From Klebsiella aerogenes KCTC 2190 (GTDB taxonomy: Bacteria > Pseudomonadota > Gammaproteobacteria > Enterobacterales > Enterobacteriaceae): DNA of 64,000 nt. The translations under genes were made by a program, and so were the position numbers. The DNA is taken from NCBI RefSeq assembly GCF_000215745.1, contig NC_015663.1, forward strand, positions 930,001-994,000, given 5' to 3'. The stretch's first letter is position 1; each line of letters begins with the position of its first letter. Positions 1-10,907 of the stretch are shown here, in pieces. The notes under the pieces were generated by a model. The model ran no database searches and was not told where the DNA came from. It worked only from the letters and a program-made list of their open reading frames with translations.

Positions 1-112
1 AAACCGCCTGCGCGCCGCGACGCGCAATGGCCAACAGGGTAATGACCGCTTCATGGATTTCTGCGCCGTCGTAAACGCCACAGCCGCTTAGTACCACGCC
101 AATCTTCTTCAT
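1..112 (-). CDS. elbB: ElbB (glyoxalase III-like / isoprenoid biosynthesis protein), 5' part only
   Basis: Only the first 37 codons are in the window; the gene runs off the left edge. The minus strand reads MKKIGVVLSGCGVYDG and continues in frame, matching the N terminus of E. coli ElbB, a DJ-1/PfpI-family protein reported to have glyoxalase activity. It includes the start of the Rossmann-like fold with its glycine-rich turn (LSGCGVYDG). The ATG complement lies at 110-112, preceded by an AAGGGG Shine-Dalgarno. Its position beside ArcZ and arcB is the E. coli order. Family call is firm; the rest of the gene cannot be judged. Confidence 0.88.
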   Translation of the reverse strand, partial: MKKIGVVLSGCGVYDGAEIHEAVITLLAIARRGAQAV

Positions 113-231
113 CTTGCTAACCCCTTAGCGCAACTCTATGAAACAAGTAAATAATTTTGATTTACTCGCTATGCTTCACATATTTTACCGATTCACGTAA
201 CAAAATATTTATGGTTTGCTATCTTAATGAG

Positions 232-355
232 CGAGCAAGCCAAATCCTCAGGTTGCGCCGTGTAAAAAAATCACTCGAACAATCCTGGCTCAACAACCAG
301 TTCCCTGGTGTTGGCGCAGTATTCGCGCACCCCGGTTTATCCGGGGTCATTTTTT
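232..355 (+). ncRNA. arcZ: ArcZ small regulatory RNA
   Basis: In E. coli ArcZ is an Hfq-dependent sRNA that activates rpoS translation, represses several mRNAs and is processed to a roughly 56-nt 3' form. The 3' part here (301-355) is nearly identical to processed E. coli ArcZ: the seed TTCCCTGGTGTTGGCG, then GCGCACCCCGG, a terminator stem ACCCCGG (329-335) / CCGGGGT (341-347), and a T run. The 5' half is not conserved by eye. The start near 232 is inferred from a -10-like TATCTT at 220-225 and the 121-nt E. coli length. It lies between elbB and arcB, as in E. coli, and is read opposite to arcB. Its terminator tail overlaps the arcB stop codon on the other strand. Confidence 0.88.
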
Positions 356-2683
356 ATCCGCCGCCGCAATCCAGGCCTTCAGTACCGCAACATCGTTTTG
401 CCACTCGGATTTCATCTCTTCCACCCACTCGCCGACGTTGTCTTCCCAGGCGGGTAAATCTGGCGTTTGGATCTGCTGCCCTAATTGCTGGATATGACGC
501 AAGCCTATCGACCCCGCCGCGCCCTTAATTTTATGGCCTTCATCGACGATACCTTTCTGGTCGCGCGCGGTGAGATTCGATTCCAGCACGGACATGTAGC
601 CCGGCATCATCTTCTCGAACACCGCCAGCCCGTCGGTAATCAGCTTCGGCCCCACCAGCTCAATATATTGTTCCAGCATGTCGGTATCCAGTACCGATGC
701 CGATTTCGCCACATCCACCGCAGGCGGCTCATGGCCATCGTCTTCCGGCGCATCCCAGAATTTCTTGATGATCGCGGTTAACGCCGGTACCGACAGCGGC
801 TTGCTCAGTACATCATCCATGCCGGCATCAAGGTACTCTTTTTTGTCCTTCAGGACGTTGGCGGTCAGCGCCACCAGCGGCGGCAACTCATCGGCGGCAT
901 AGCGTTGTTTTAGCTGTCGCGAGATATCGAGGCCGGTCATGTCCGGTAGCTGAATGTCCAGCAGCACCAGGTCGTATTCGCCGGGTTCGAACATCTCCAG
1001 CGCGGCTTTACCAGTCATCGCCACGTCCACGCTGTTGCCCAATTTTTCCAGCACCGAACGGGCGACAATCACGTTCAGTTCGATATCTTCCACCAGCAGC
1101 ACATTCAGCGCCGGCAGCGGCATATCGTCTTCGGCCAGCGTATCTTCAACTTCATCAGCTACCGCCTGCGCGTGTACGGTCAAGGTAAACGTCGCCCCCT
1201 GCCCCGGCTGGCTGGTCACGCTGATATCGCCGCCCATATTGCGCGCCAGCCGGCGCGATACCGCCAGCCCGATACCGGTACCGGTTGCCGGTTTACCGCC
1301 GTGGCTGTCTTTCACCTGATAATACATGGCGAAAATTTTGTCCTGCTCCGCCTGCGGGATACCGATACCGGAGTCCTCGACTTCGAAGTGCAGCATATCG
1401 CCTTCGTCATAGCGGACGCGCACGGTGACATTGCCCTGTTGGGTAAACTTCACCGCATTGCTGATCAGGTTCCACAGGATCTGCCGCAGACGCGTGCCAT
1501 CGGTTATCACCTTATGCGGCAGCGGCTGGGTTGGCTCCATCACAAAGCGCAAACCTTTCTGCTGCGCCTGCAGGCCTGAGAGGTTCTCCAGATCGGCAAG
1601 GAAGCTGGTAAAATCCACCTCCTGATTATCAAGCTGAACTTTGCGCCGCTCCATCTTATCCATATCGATAATATCGTTGAAGATATTCCCCAGCGTCACC
1701 GCTGAAACATGGATAGTTTTCAGATATTTTTCCTGCTCGTTGGTCAATTCAGTATCCAGCAGGATGCGGCTGAGCCCAACGATGCCATTGAGCGGCGTAC
1801 GCAGCTCGTGGCTGATGGTTGAGATAAAGGTGGTCTTGTCCCGGCTGGCGCGCTCCAACGCGTCCTGATAGCGCTTACGCTCGGTAATATCGCGGCCAAA
1901 GCCCATCAGACCACGGCGCTTGCCCACGCGGTCATAGTAGGGGACCTTGCGGATCTCAAAGCAGGCTTTACGCCCATCGGGATAATCGAGCCATTGTTCG
2001 TAGGTCAGCGAGACATTATGGCGGAAGACTTTCTCATCGGTCTCCAGCACTTTCACCGCGGCTTCTTCGCTATAGACATCCTGCGGCTTGAGGTGAATCA
2101 ACTGCTTTTCGCTTTTACCGGTCAACAGCTCCATCGCCCGGTTACAGCCGGAGAACTCTTTATCTTCGTTACGATAGAAAACCAGATCCGGTGAGGCATC
2201 AAGGAAAGAGCGCAGGAAAGAGGATTGTTGCTCTAGCTGAATTTGCGTCTCTTCGCGCTCTTTCATCTCTATTTTCAGCTGTTCCAGCGTGGTTTCGCGC
2301 TCCGCTTCCGCTTTTTCACGTTCGCCAATTTCCTGGTTCAACTGGGCGATATTATCCTTGAGCTGTACGTTAAGCTTAAGATCGCGCTCGCGCATCTCTT
2401 CCAGCTTTTCCACCAGCCGCGAGAGTCGCTGGCGCGACTCTTCCAGCTGTTCGACCACCACTGACAGAAAATAGACCGCCCAGGGGGTAATCAGCAGCCC
2501 GAAGAAGATAGAGCGGATGACATCGATACTCTCCACCTGTCCATGCAGCACCATCGTGACGGCCATCTGCACCACGATAGCCAGCACCACCAGCGCCAGA
2601 GCCAACAGCATTGAAAAGCGCACCAGACCTAACTTCATCATCAGGTCGACATAGTACTGCGCCAGCATACGAATTTGCTTCAT
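347..2683 (-). CDS. arcB: Aerobic respiration control sensor kinase ArcB
   Basis: Tripartite hybrid sensor kinase, 778 residues as in E. coli. It phosphorylates ArcA when the quinone pool is reduced. Two membrane segments lie at about 22-44 and 58-78, followed by a coiled-coil linker (about 80-150) and a PAS domain (about 155-270) with the redox cysteines C180 and C241. The DHp helix carries phospho-accepting H292 (STISHELRTPLNG). A HATPase domain follows (GTGIGLAVSRR), then a receiver domain (LVLLDIQLPDM, phospho-Asp about 576) and a C-terminal HPt domain (GHKIKGAAGS, His about 717). The start at 2683 was chosen because MKQIRMLAQYY is the family N terminus and has an AAGGAA Shine-Dalgarno; the frame is open 10 codons further upstream. 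The stop codon lies inside the ArcZ terminator region on the opposite strand. Confidence 0.97.
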   Translation of the reverse strand: MKQIRMLAQYYVDLMMKLGLVRFSMLLALALVVLAIVVQMAVTMVLHGQVESIDVIRSIFFGLLITPWAVYFLSVVVEQLEESRQRLSRLVEKLEEMRERDLKLNVQLKDNIAQLNQEIGEREKAEAERETTLEQLKIEMKEREETQIQLEQQSSFLRSFLDASPDLVFYRNEDKEFSGCNRAMELLTGKSEKQLIHLKPQDVYSEEAAVKVLETDEKVFRHNVSLTYEQWLDYPDGRKACFEIRKVPYYDRVGKRRGLMGFGRDITERKRYQDALERASRDKTTFISTISHELRTPLNGIVGLSRILLDTELTNEQEKYLKTIHVSAVTLGNIFNDIIDMDKMERRKVQLDNQEVDFTSFLADLENLSGLQAQQKGLRFVMEPTQPLPHKVITDGTRLRQILWNLISNAVKFTQQGNVTVRVRYDEGDMLHFEVEDSGIGIPQAEQDKIFAMYYQVKDSHGGKPATGTGIGLAVSRRLARNMGGDISVTSQPGQGATFTLTVHAQAVADEVEDTLAEDDMPLPALNVLLVEDIELNVIVARSVLEKLGNSVDVAMTGKAALEMFEPGEYDLVLLDIQLPDMTGLDISRQLKQRYAADELPPLVALTANVLKDKKEYLDAGMDDVLSKPLSVPALTAIIKKFWDAPEDDGHEPPAVDVAKSASVLDTDMLEQYIELVGPKLITDGLAVFEKMMPGYMSVLESNLTARDQKGIVDEGHKIKGAAGSIGLRHIQQLGQQIQTPDLPAWEDNVGEWVEEMKSEWQNDVAVLKAWIAAADKK

Positions 2684-2790
2684 GAGGGATTCCTTATCGC
2701 CAACTCCGCACAATAATACCCAATTCTGAACATTACGCTGTAAGTTGTGAAAAAAATGCGGCGGTAATCAGCCGTTAAGGAAGTGGAACA

Positions 2791-3759
2791 TCAGGCAGGC
2801 TGGATCCACGGCGTCCCCAATGCCGACCCCTGAACGCCATGGGTATTAAGGTATTTGTCCAACTCGACCATACCGGTCCAGCGGTTTTCGCACCACAGCG
2901 GCGCCAGTAGCGTCGGGCGGCGGGCGCTGGCCGAGATGCGATGGTAAATCACCTCCGGCGGGGTATGGCGAATCATCTCACCGGCGGTGATCGTATAATC
3001 ATCCAGCGCAATACCGTTCAGGCGACCCGCCTGCCAGGCTTTCGCCATGATGCTGCCGGTCACGATGTGCAGCGGGTGCAGTTTGATGCCATCGACGCCG
3101 GTGTCGACCACCCGTTGCAGGGTGTGCAGGCACTGCTGCTGGGTTTCGCCCGGCAGGCCGACGATAAGATGCGCGCAGACCTTTAATCCGCGCTCGCGCG
3201 CCAGTCGGGTGGTGCGCTGGTAGCAGGCAAAGTCATGGCCGCGATTGATACGATGCAGCGTTTTATCATGCGCGGTCTGCAATCCCAGCTCCAGCCAGAT
3301 TTCATAGCCCTGCTCCCGATATTCGCTGAGCAGGTCCAGCACCGCATCGGGAACGCAGTCGGGGCGGGTGCCGACGCACAGCCCCACGATATTCGCCTGG
3401 TTCACCGCCTGCTGATACATTGAACGCAGCAACTGTACTTCGGCAAAGGTGCTGGTGTAGGCCTGGAAATAAGCAAGATAGCGTTTCGCTCGGTTAACCA
3501 ACTGCGCCTGGTGCGCCAGCTGATCGGCAATCGAACGGTACTGCTGGGCCTCGTCGGCGAAGGAGGCGACATTACAAAATGTGCAGCCGCCGCGGCCAAT
3601 TGTGCCATCCCGGTTCGGGCAGCTAAATCCACCATGCAGCGTCAGTTTATGAACCTTTTCGCCGTAGCGGCGCGTAAGATCCCCACCAAACATGTTGACT
3701 AATTTTTGTAACTGCATAATCTGATAGACCGGCCTCAAGAAAGGGGCCAAGCCTGCCAT
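2791..3759 (-). CDS. yhcC: Radical SAM protein YhcC (TIGR01212 family)
   Basis: Predicted radical S-adenosylmethionine protein of unsettled function, conserved beside gltB. The cluster-binding cysteines are C47, C59 and C62 in CPNRDGTIGRGGCTFC. This CX11CX2C spacing is longer than the canonical CX3CX2C and closer to Elp3-like proteins. The usual annotated start is the internal Met at 3717 (MQLQKLVNMF). I chose 3759 because GGAGG sits 6 nt before that ATG, whereas the internal ATG has no good ribosome site; this adds 14 residues. The gene is transcribed away from gltB. Function is not recognisable beyond the fold. Confidence 0.88.
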   Translation of the reverse strand: MAGLAPFLRPVYQIMQLQKLVNMFGGDLTRRYGEKVHKLTLHGGFSCPNRDGTIGRGGCTFCNVASFADEAQQYRSIADQLAHQAQLVNRAKRYLAYFQAYTSTFAEVQLLRSMYQQAVNQANIVGLCVGTRPDCVPDAVLDLLSEYREQGYEIWLELGLQTAHDKTLHRINRGHDFACYQRTTRLARERGLKVCAHLIVGLPGETQQQCLHTLQRVVDTGVDGIKLHPLHIVTGSIMAKAWQAGRLNGIALDDYTITAGEMIRHTPPEVIYHRISASARRPTLLAPLWCENRWTGMVELDKYLNTHGVQGSALGTPWIQPA

Positions 3760-4014
3760 TTTTAGCCTCCGACGGCGATGACCTGGATCAATCGTCAGCG
3801 CGGCCGCTTACCTCATTGCATATTAAATCAAAATAAACGCGGTTTCATTCACACCCGCGGTAATAACATTTACTTATACTTCAATGCTGAGTTTCAATTA
3901 TCTTTGTCGCAGCAAAAAACAGTTTTATTTCCTGCCATTAAGACAACCAGCAGTCAAATATTCCGCCATAAAAATACAATTCAGCACAGAAAGGTAATCT
4001 TAGGCTACGGATAT

Positions 4015-4030
4015 AGTGAGACAGATCACA
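4015..4030. promoter_or_regulatory. CRP-like site upstream of gltB
   Basis: AGTGA-GACAGA-TCACA matches the CRP consensus TGTGA-N6-TCACA at 9 of 10 half-site positions. It lies about 60-75 bp upstream of the AT-rich -10 candidate at 4085-4090. CRP is reported to act on E. coli gltBDF from a comparable distance. The match is seen directly; occupancy is inferred. Confidence 0.45.
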
Positions 4031-4153
4031 CTAGATTACGCATCCCTGAGAGTTTATATGCCTTTAAAAAAACAACAATCCTTTTAAAATCATAAAATTA
4101 AACACCTCTTAGCACACTTTTGTATAAATAAGATTGCCATTTGACGTAAGTGT

Positions 4154-4237
4154 GGATTCTCGCTAAGTTGGGAATCCGCTGGAAGCTTTCTGGATGAGCG
4201 CTCTGCTCATCATATTTATGCAGTAATTGAGATTCCC
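4154..4237 (+). other. Inverted repeats in the gltB leader with two competing pairings
   Basis: GGATTC (4154-4159) can pair with GAATCC (4172-4177). Alternatively GGGAATC (4170-4176) can pair perfectly with GATTCCC (4231-4237). The two pairings share bases 4172-4176 and exclude each other. A third hairpin, GATGAGC (4193-4199) / GCTCATC (4205-4211), sits inside the longer pairing. No T run follows, so this is not a plain terminator. Whether it matters for gltB expression is unknown. Confidence 0.35.
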
Positions 4238-4401
4238 TCTTAATAGCAAGTCCTCAAACTTGTGTACCGATGCGAAAAGGATTTAAAGAGGGCGAATGCG
4301 AGGTAGGCAAAGATGCCCTTACCCCGTCGCCATGCTCTTGCTGTGCCTTGCGCGCAATCGATTAAGGGGGCGTCCCGTAGAGCCTGGGGAGGTTCACTGA
4401 T

Positions 4402-7400
4402 ATGTTGTACGACAAATCCCTTGAGCGGGATAACTGTGGTTTCGGCCTGATCGCCCACATAGAAGGCGAACCTAGCCACAAGGTAGTGCGCACCGCTATA
4501 CACGCACTGGCCCGAATGCAGCACCGCGGCGCGATCCTGGCCGATGGTAAAACCGGCGACGGTTGCGGCCTGCTGTTACAAAAACCCGATCGTTTCTTCC
4601 GGATTGTGGCGGAAGAGCGCGGCTGGCGCTTAGCCAAAAACTACGCCGTCGGGATGCTGTTCCTGAATAAAGACCCCGAGCTGGCAAGCGCTGCGCGCCG
4701 TATCGTTGAAGAAGAGCTGCAACGCGAAACATTGTCTATCGTTGGCTGGCGCGATGTGCCAACCAATGAAGGCGTGCTCGGTGAAATCGCCCTCTCCTCG
4801 CTGCCTCGTATTGAACAAATTTTTGTTAACGCGCCGGCAGGCTGGCGTCCGCGCGATATGGAACGCCGTCTGTTCATCGCGCGCCGCCGCATTGAAAAGC
4901 GCCTGCAGGAAGACAAAGATTTCTACGTTTGTAGCCTGTCGAACCTGGTTAATATCTATAAAGGTCTATGTATGCCGGCGGATTTGCCGCGCTTCTACCT
5001 GGACCTCGCGGACCTGCGTCTGGAATCCGCCATCTGCCTGTTCCACCAGCGCTTCTCCACCAATACCGTGCCGCGCTGGCCGCTGGCGCAGCCTTTCCGC
5101 TATCTGGCGCACAATGGTGAAATCAATACCATCACCGGTAACCGCCAGTGGGCCCGCGCCCGTACCTATAAATTCCAGACTCCGCTGATCCCCGATCTGC
5201 ATGACGCCGCGCCGTTCGTCAACGAAACCGGCTCTGATTCAAGCTCGATGGATAATATGCTGGAACTGCTGCTGGCAGGCGGGATGGATATCGTCCGCGC
5301 GATGCGCCTGCTGGTACCGCCAGCCTGGCAGAATAACCCGGACATGGATCCGGAATTGCGCGCGTTCTTCGATTTTAACTCCATGCATATGGAGCCGTGG
5401 GACGGCCCGGCGGGCATCGTCATGTCCGACGGTCGCTACGCCGCCTGTAACCTCGACCGTAACGGTCTGCGTCCGGCGCGCTACGTCATTACCAAAGATA
5501 AACTCATCACCTGCGCGTCTGAAGTCGGTATCTGGGACTACCAGCCTGATGAGGTGATGGAAAAAGGCCGCGTTGGGCCTGGCGAGCTGATGGTCATCGA
5601 TACCCGCAGCGGGCGCATTCTGCACTCGGCGGAAACCGATAACGATCTAAAAAGCCGCCATCCGTACAAAGAGTGGATGGAGAAAAACGTCCGCCGTCTG
5701 GTGCCGTTCGAAGACCTGCCGGAAGAAGAAGTCGGCAGCCGTCAGTTGGATGATGACACGCTCGCCAGCTACCAGAAACAGTTTAACTACAGCGCCGAAG
5801 AGCTGGACTCCGTCCTGCGCGTCCTGGGGGAAAACGGCCAGGAAGCGGTCGGTTCGATGGGCGATGATACCCCATTCGCCGTGCTCTCCAGCCAGCCGCG
5901 TATCATTTATGATTATTTCCGCCAGCAGTTCGCCCAGGTGACAAACCCGCCGATCGATCCGCTGCGTGAAGCGCACGTGATGTCGCTGGCCACCAGCATC
6001 GGCCGTGAAATGAACGTCTTCTGCGAAGCGGAAGGCCAGGCGCACCGCCTGAGCTTCAAATCGCCGATCCTGCTGTACTCCGACTTTAAACAGCTGACCA
6101 CCATGGAGGAGGAGCACTATCGCGCCGACACCCTGGATATTACCTTTGATGCCAACGAAACCACGCTGGCCGAGACGGTAAAAGCGCTGTGCGATAAAGC
6201 GGAACAGATGGTACGTAACGGCACCGTACTGCTGGTGCTGTCCGACCGCAACATCGCGAAAGACCGTCTGCCGGTACCGGCGCCGATGGCCGTTGGCGCC
6301 ATCCAGACGCGCCTCGTCGATAAGAGCCTGCGCTGCGACGCTAACATCATCGTCGAAACCGCCAGCGCCCGCGATCCGCACCACTTTGCGGTGCTGCTGG
6401 GCTTTGGCGCGACGGCTATCTATCCATATCTTGCCTATGAAACCCTGGCGAAGCTGGTGGATAGCAAAGCTATCGATAAAGAATACCGTACGGTGATGCT
6501 GAACTACCGTAACGGCATCAACAAAGGCCTGTACAAAATCATGTCGAAGATGGGGATCTCGACCATCGCCTCCTACCGCTGCTCGAAGCTGTTCGAAGCG
6601 GTCGGTCTGCATCGCGACGTGGCCGACCTCTGCTTCCAGGGCGTAGTGAGCCGCATCGGCGGCGCCGGTTTCGATGACTTCCAGCAGGACCTGCTGAATC
6701 TGTCGAAACGCGCATGGCTGGCGCGTAAACCGCTGGCTCAGGGCGGTTTGCTGAAATATGTCCACGGCGGCGAATATCACGCCTACAACCCGGACGTCGT
6801 TCGCACCCTGCAGCAGGCGGTTCAGAGCGGCGAATACCGTGATTATCAGGAATACGCGAAGCTGGTTAACGAACGTCCGGCAGCCACGCTGCGCGATCTG
6901 CTGGCGCTCAACCCAGGCGATGAAGCCATAAGCATCAATGAAGTGGAATCAGCGAAAGAGCTGTTTAAACGCTTCGATACCGCGGCCATGTCGATCGGCG
7001 CGCTGAGCCCGGAAGCGCACGAATCACTGGCGGAAGCGATGAACAGCATCGGCGGCTTCTCCAACTCCGGTGAAGGCGGTGAAGACCCGGCGCGCTACGG
7101 CACCAACAAAGTCTCGCGTATTAAGCAGGTGGCTTCAGGTCGTTTCGGCGTTACCCCAGCCTACCTGGTGAATGCCGACGTGATCCAGATTAAAGTCGCC
7201 CAGGGCGCGAAACCCGGTGAAGGCGGACAGTTGCCGGGTGACAAAGTGACGCCTTATATTGCCAAACTGCGTTATTCGGTACCTGGCGTGACGCTGATCT
7301 CCCCGCCGCCGCACCACGATATTTACTCTATCGAGGATCTGGCGCAGCTGATTTTCGACCTCAAGCAGGTCAATCCGAAGGCGATGATTTCCGTCAAACT

Positions 7401-8862
7401 GGTTTCCGAGCCGGGTGTCGGCACCATCGCCACCGGCGTGGCGAAAGCCTACGCAGACCTAATCACTATCGCCGGCTACGATGGCGGTACCGGGGCGAGC
7501 CCGCTTTCATCGGTGAAATATGCCGGCTGTCCGTGGGAACTTGGCCTGGTGGAAACCCAGCAGGCGCTGGTCGCCAACGGCCTGCGTCATAAAATTCGCC
7601 TGCAGGTAGATGGCGGCCTGAAAACCGGCCTCGATATCATCAAAGCGGCGATCCTTGGCGCGGAAAGCTTCGGCTTCGGCACCGGCCCGATGGTCGCGCT
7701 GGGCTGTAAATACCTGCGTATCTGTCACCTGAACAACTGCGCCACCGGCGTAGCGACCCAGGACGACAAACTGCGTAAGAACCACTACCACGGCCTGCCG
7801 TTCAAAGTGACCAACTACTTTGAATTCATCGCCCGCGAAACCCGCGAGCTGATGGCGCAGCTGGGCGTGAAGCGTCTGGTGGACCTGATCGGCCGCACCG
7901 ACCTGCTGAAAGAACTGGAAGGCTTTACGGCGAAACAGCAGAAACTGGAGCTCGGCAAACTGCTGGAAACCGCTGAGCCGCTGCCGGGCAAAGCGCTGTA
8001 CTGCACCGAGAGCAACCCGCCGTTCGATAACGGCGTGCTCAACGCGCAGCTGCTGCAGCAGGCGAAGCCGTATGTGGATAACAAACAGAGCAAAACGTTC
8101 TGGTTCGATATTCGCAACACCGACCGTTCCGTTGGCGCGTCGTTGTCCGGTTATATCGCCCAGACTCACGGCGACCAGGGGCTGGCCGCCGACCCGATTA
8201 CCGCCCACTTTAGCGGTACCGCGGGCCAGAGCTTCGGCGTCTGGAACGCCGGCGGCGTTGAGCTGCACCTGACCGGCGACGCCAACGACTACGTGGGGAA
8301 AGGCATGGCGGGCGGTCTGCTGTCGATTCGTCCTCCGGTCGGCTCCGCCTTCCGTAGCCATGAAGCAAGTATCATTGGCAACACCTGTCTGTATGGCGCG
8401 ACCGGCGGTCGTCTGTACGCGGCAGGACGCGCGGGCGAACGCTTTGCGGTACGTAACTCCGGCGCCATCACCGTGGTGGAAGGCATCGGCGACAACGGCT
8501 GTGAATACATGACCGGCGGCATCGTCTGTATCCTGGGGAAAACCGGCGTGAACTTCGGCGCAGGTATGACCGGCGGCTTTGCTTACGTCCTGGATGAAGA
8601 TGGCGACTTCCGTAAACGCGTTAACCCTGAACTGGTGGAAGTTCTGGACGTGGACACGCTGGCTATCCATGAGGAGCACCTGCGTGGCTTAATTACCGAA
8701 CACGTTCAGCTTACCGGTTCGCAGCGCGGCGAAGAGATCCTCGCCAACTGGCCGGCCTTCGCGGCGAAGTTTGCGCTGGTTAAACCGAAGTCCAGCGATG
8801 TTAAAGCACTGTTGGGTCACCGTAGTCGTTCCGCAGCTGAGCTGCGGGTGCAGGCGCAGTAA
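4402..8862 (+). CDS. gltB: Glutamate synthase (NADPH) large subunit GltB
   Basis: Large subunit of GOGAT: glutamine + 2-oxoglutarate + NADPH gives two glutamates, in the cytosol. The length of 1486 residues equals E. coli GltB. Residues 1-11 ([11 protein letters not shown]) are the propeptide, removed to expose the catalytic Cys12 of the class II glutaminase domain (about 12-430). A central domain follows, then the FMN-binding synthase domain (about 790-1200) with the [11 protein letters not shown] and [11 protein letters not shown] loops. The 3Fe-4S cysteines are in [15 protein letters not shown] (C-x5-C-x4-C). The C-terminal GXGXG beta-helix holds glycine-rich repeats ([36 protein letters not shown]). 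GGGGAGG precedes the ATG. gltD starts 9 nt after the stop, so the two form one operon. Confidence 0.98.
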   Translation: MLYDKSLERDNCGFGLIAHIEGEPSHKVVRTAIHALARMQHRGAILADGKTGDGCGLLLQKPDRFFRIVAEERGWRLAKNYAVGMLFLNKDPELASAARRIVEEELQRETLSIVGWRDVPTNEGVLGEIALSSLPRIEQIFVNAPAGWRPRDMERRLFIARRRIEKRLQEDKDFYVCSLSNLVNIYKGLCMPADLPRFYLDLADLRLESAICLFHQRFSTNTVPRWPLAQPFRYLAHNGEINTITGNRQWARARTYKFQTPLIPDLHDAAPFVNETGSDSSSMDNMLELLLAGGMDIVRAMRLLVPPAWQNNPDMDPELRAFFDFNSMHMEPWDGPAGIVMSDGRYAACNLDRNGLRPARYVITKDKLITCASEVGIWDYQPDEVMEKGRVGPGELMVIDTRSGRILHSAETDNDLKSRHPYKEWMEKNVRRLVPFEDLPEEEVGSRQLDDDTLASYQKQFNYSAEELDSVLRVLGENGQEAVGSMGDDTPFAVLSSQPRIIYDYFRQQFAQVTNPPIDPLREAHVMSLATSIGREMNVFCEAEGQAHRLSFKSPILLYSDFKQLTTMEEEHYRADTLDITFDANETTLAETVKALCDKAEQMVRNGTVLLVLSDRNIAKDRLPVPAPMAVGAIQTRLVDKSLRCDANIIVETASARDPHHFAVLLGFGATAIYPYLAYETLAKLVDSKAIDKEYRTVMLNYRNGINKGLYKIMSKMGISTIASYRCSKLFEAVGLHRDVADLCFQGVVSRIGGAGFDDFQQDLLNLSKRAWLARKPLAQGGLLKYVHGGEYHAYNPDVVRTLQQAVQSGEYRDYQEYAKLVNERPAATLRDLLALNPGDEAISINEVESAKELFKRFDTAAMSIGALSPEAHESLAEAMNSIGGFSNSGEGGEDPARYGTNKVSRIKQVASGRFGVTPAYLVNADVIQIKVAQGAKPGEGGQLPGDKVTPYIAKLRYSVPGVTLISPPPHHDIYSIEDLAQLIFDLKQVNPKAMISVKLVSEPGVGTIATGVAKAYADLITIAGYDGGTGASPLSSVKYAGCPWELGLVETQQALVANGLRHKIRLQVDGGLKTGLDIIKAAILGAESFGFGTGPMVALGCKYLRICHLNNCATGVATQDDKLRKNHYHGLPFKVTNYFEFIARETRELMAQLGVKRLVDLIGRTDLLKELEGFTAKQQKLELGKLLETAEPLPGKALYCTESNPPFDNGVLNAQLLQQAKPYVDNKQSKTFWFDIRNTDRSVGASLSGYIAQTHGDQGLAADPITAHFSGTAGQSFGVWNAGGVELHLTGDANDYVGKGMAGGLLSIRPPVGSAFRSHEASIIGNTCLYGATGGRLYAAGRAGERFAVRNSGAITVVEGIGDNGCEYMTGGIVCILGKTGVNFGAGMTGGFAYVLDEDGDFRKRVNPELVEVLDVDTLAIHEEHLRGLITEHVQLTGSQRGEEILANWPAFAAKFALVKPKSSDVKALLGHRSRSAAELRVQAQ

Positions 8863-10290
<1,428 letters not shown>

Positions 10291-10313
10291 TTAGACCCTG
10301 AGTCTCAACGCAG

Positions 10314-10347
10314 AAAAGCCCGATGGTTAACGCTATCGGGCTTTTTT
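10314..10347 (+). terminator. gltBD rho-independent terminator
   Basis: Stem AGCCCGAT (10317-10324) / ATCGGGCT (10335-10342), extended by a G.U and a G-C pair to a 6-nt loop and followed by six T's. It lies 24 bp after gltD and reads in the gltD direction. Confidence 0.9.
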
Positions 10348-10373
10348 ATGCTTGATCGTGGTTAAGCAGGAGC

Positions 10374-10400
10374 AAAAAAAACAGGCCCCGGAGGGCCTGT
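10374..10400 (-). terminator. sspAB rho-independent terminator
   Basis: Perfect 8-bp stem ACAGGCCC (10381-10388) / GGGCCTGT (10393-10400) with a 4-nt loop. On the minus strand it is followed by eight U's (10374-10381). It lies 6 bp past the sspB stop. Confidence 0.9.
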
Positions 10401-10406
10401 CAGGCA

Positions 10407-10904
10407 TTACTTCACAACGCGCAGCGCCGGACGACCACCGCGCGGCGGCGGCGGCGTGTCGTCTGGATCGTCATCGTGATTATCCGGCTTATCGCCATCA
10501 ATCACCGACATCACCGTTTCGTTTTCGCTCTCAGACACGACGTCATCATCGTTGAGGCTGCTGACATCTTCGTCATAGGCCGCTTCAGGTTCAAACATCG
10601 TTCCTGCGCCGTTCTCACGGGCATAGATAGCGAGTACCGCAGCCAGCGGCACGGAAACGTTGCGCGGTACGCCGCCGAAGCGAGCATTAAAGCGCACTTC
10701 GTCATTCGCCAGTTCCAGATTGCCCACCGCACGTGGCGCAATATTCAGAACGATTTGGCCGTCGCGAGCGTACTCCATCGGCACGAGAACGCCTGGCAGC
10801 GTCACATCGACGACCAGGTGCGGAGTCAGCTGGTTATCCAGCAGCCACTCATAGAACGCCCGCAGCAGGTACGGGCGACGCGGCGTCAGCTGTGAGACAT
10901 CCAT
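10407..10904 (-). CDS. sspB: ClpXP adaptor SspB
   Basis: Adaptor that binds the ssrA tag and delivers tagged polypeptides, and RseA fragments, to ClpXP. Length 165 residues, as in E. coli. The N-terminal substrate-binding domain (about 1-110) includes the conserved YLLRAFYEWLLDNQLTPH and NLELANDEVRFNARFGG segments. A long acidic flexible linker follows (SLNDDDVVSESENE and an Asp/Pro-rich stretch). The C-terminal ClpX-docking peptide is RPALRVVK. The gene starts 3 nt after the sspA stop, so the two are translated from one message. The linker differs slightly from E. coli, as expected for a disordered segment. Confidence 0.96.
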   Translation of the reverse strand: MDVSQLTPRRPYLLRAFYEWLLDNQLTPHLVVDVTLPGVLVPMEYARDGQIVLNIAPRAVGNLELANDEVRFNARFGGVPRNVSVPLAAVLAIYARENGAGTMFEPEAAYDEDVSSLNDDDVVSESENETVMSVIDGDKPDNHDDDPDDTPPPPRGGRPALRVVK

Positions 10905-10907
10905 TAT

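Larger units (their letters stand above)
3760..4401 (+). promoter_or_regulatory. yhcC-gltB intergenic region: gltB promoter and long leader
   Basis: A 642-bp gene-free stretch between divergent yhcC and gltB. From about 3820 to 4150 it is markedly AT-rich compared with its surroundings. That fits the Lrp/IHF-type regulatory region known upstream of E. coli gltBDF, although I did not assign individual Lrp or IHF sites. A CRP-like box (4015-4030) and inverted repeats (4154-4237) are listed separately. A -10-like TAAAAT at 4085-4090 and a TATAAA at 4123-4128 are candidates, but neither has a convincing -35. gltB itself has GGGGAGG a few bases before its ATG. A 105-codon frame at 3778-4095 shows no coding character and is not called. 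Confidence 0.6.

Noticed and set aside
157..528. 123-codon plus-strand open frame over ArcZ and the arcB 3' end
   Set aside because: It overlaps a well-supported sRNA and is antisense to arcB; its sequence has no protein character.
3778..4095. 105-codon frame in the gltB upstream region
   Set aside because: AT-rich regulatory DNA, no convincing ribosome site, no recognisable domain, and it covers the CRP-like and Lrp-type region.
7507..8679. 390-codon frame antisense to gltB, and similar long antisense frames at 5647-6780, 8977-10107, 19036-20130 and 50881-51861
   Set aside because: They mirror highly conserved genes with GC-rich third positions, which opens long antisense frames; none shows its own conserved motif.
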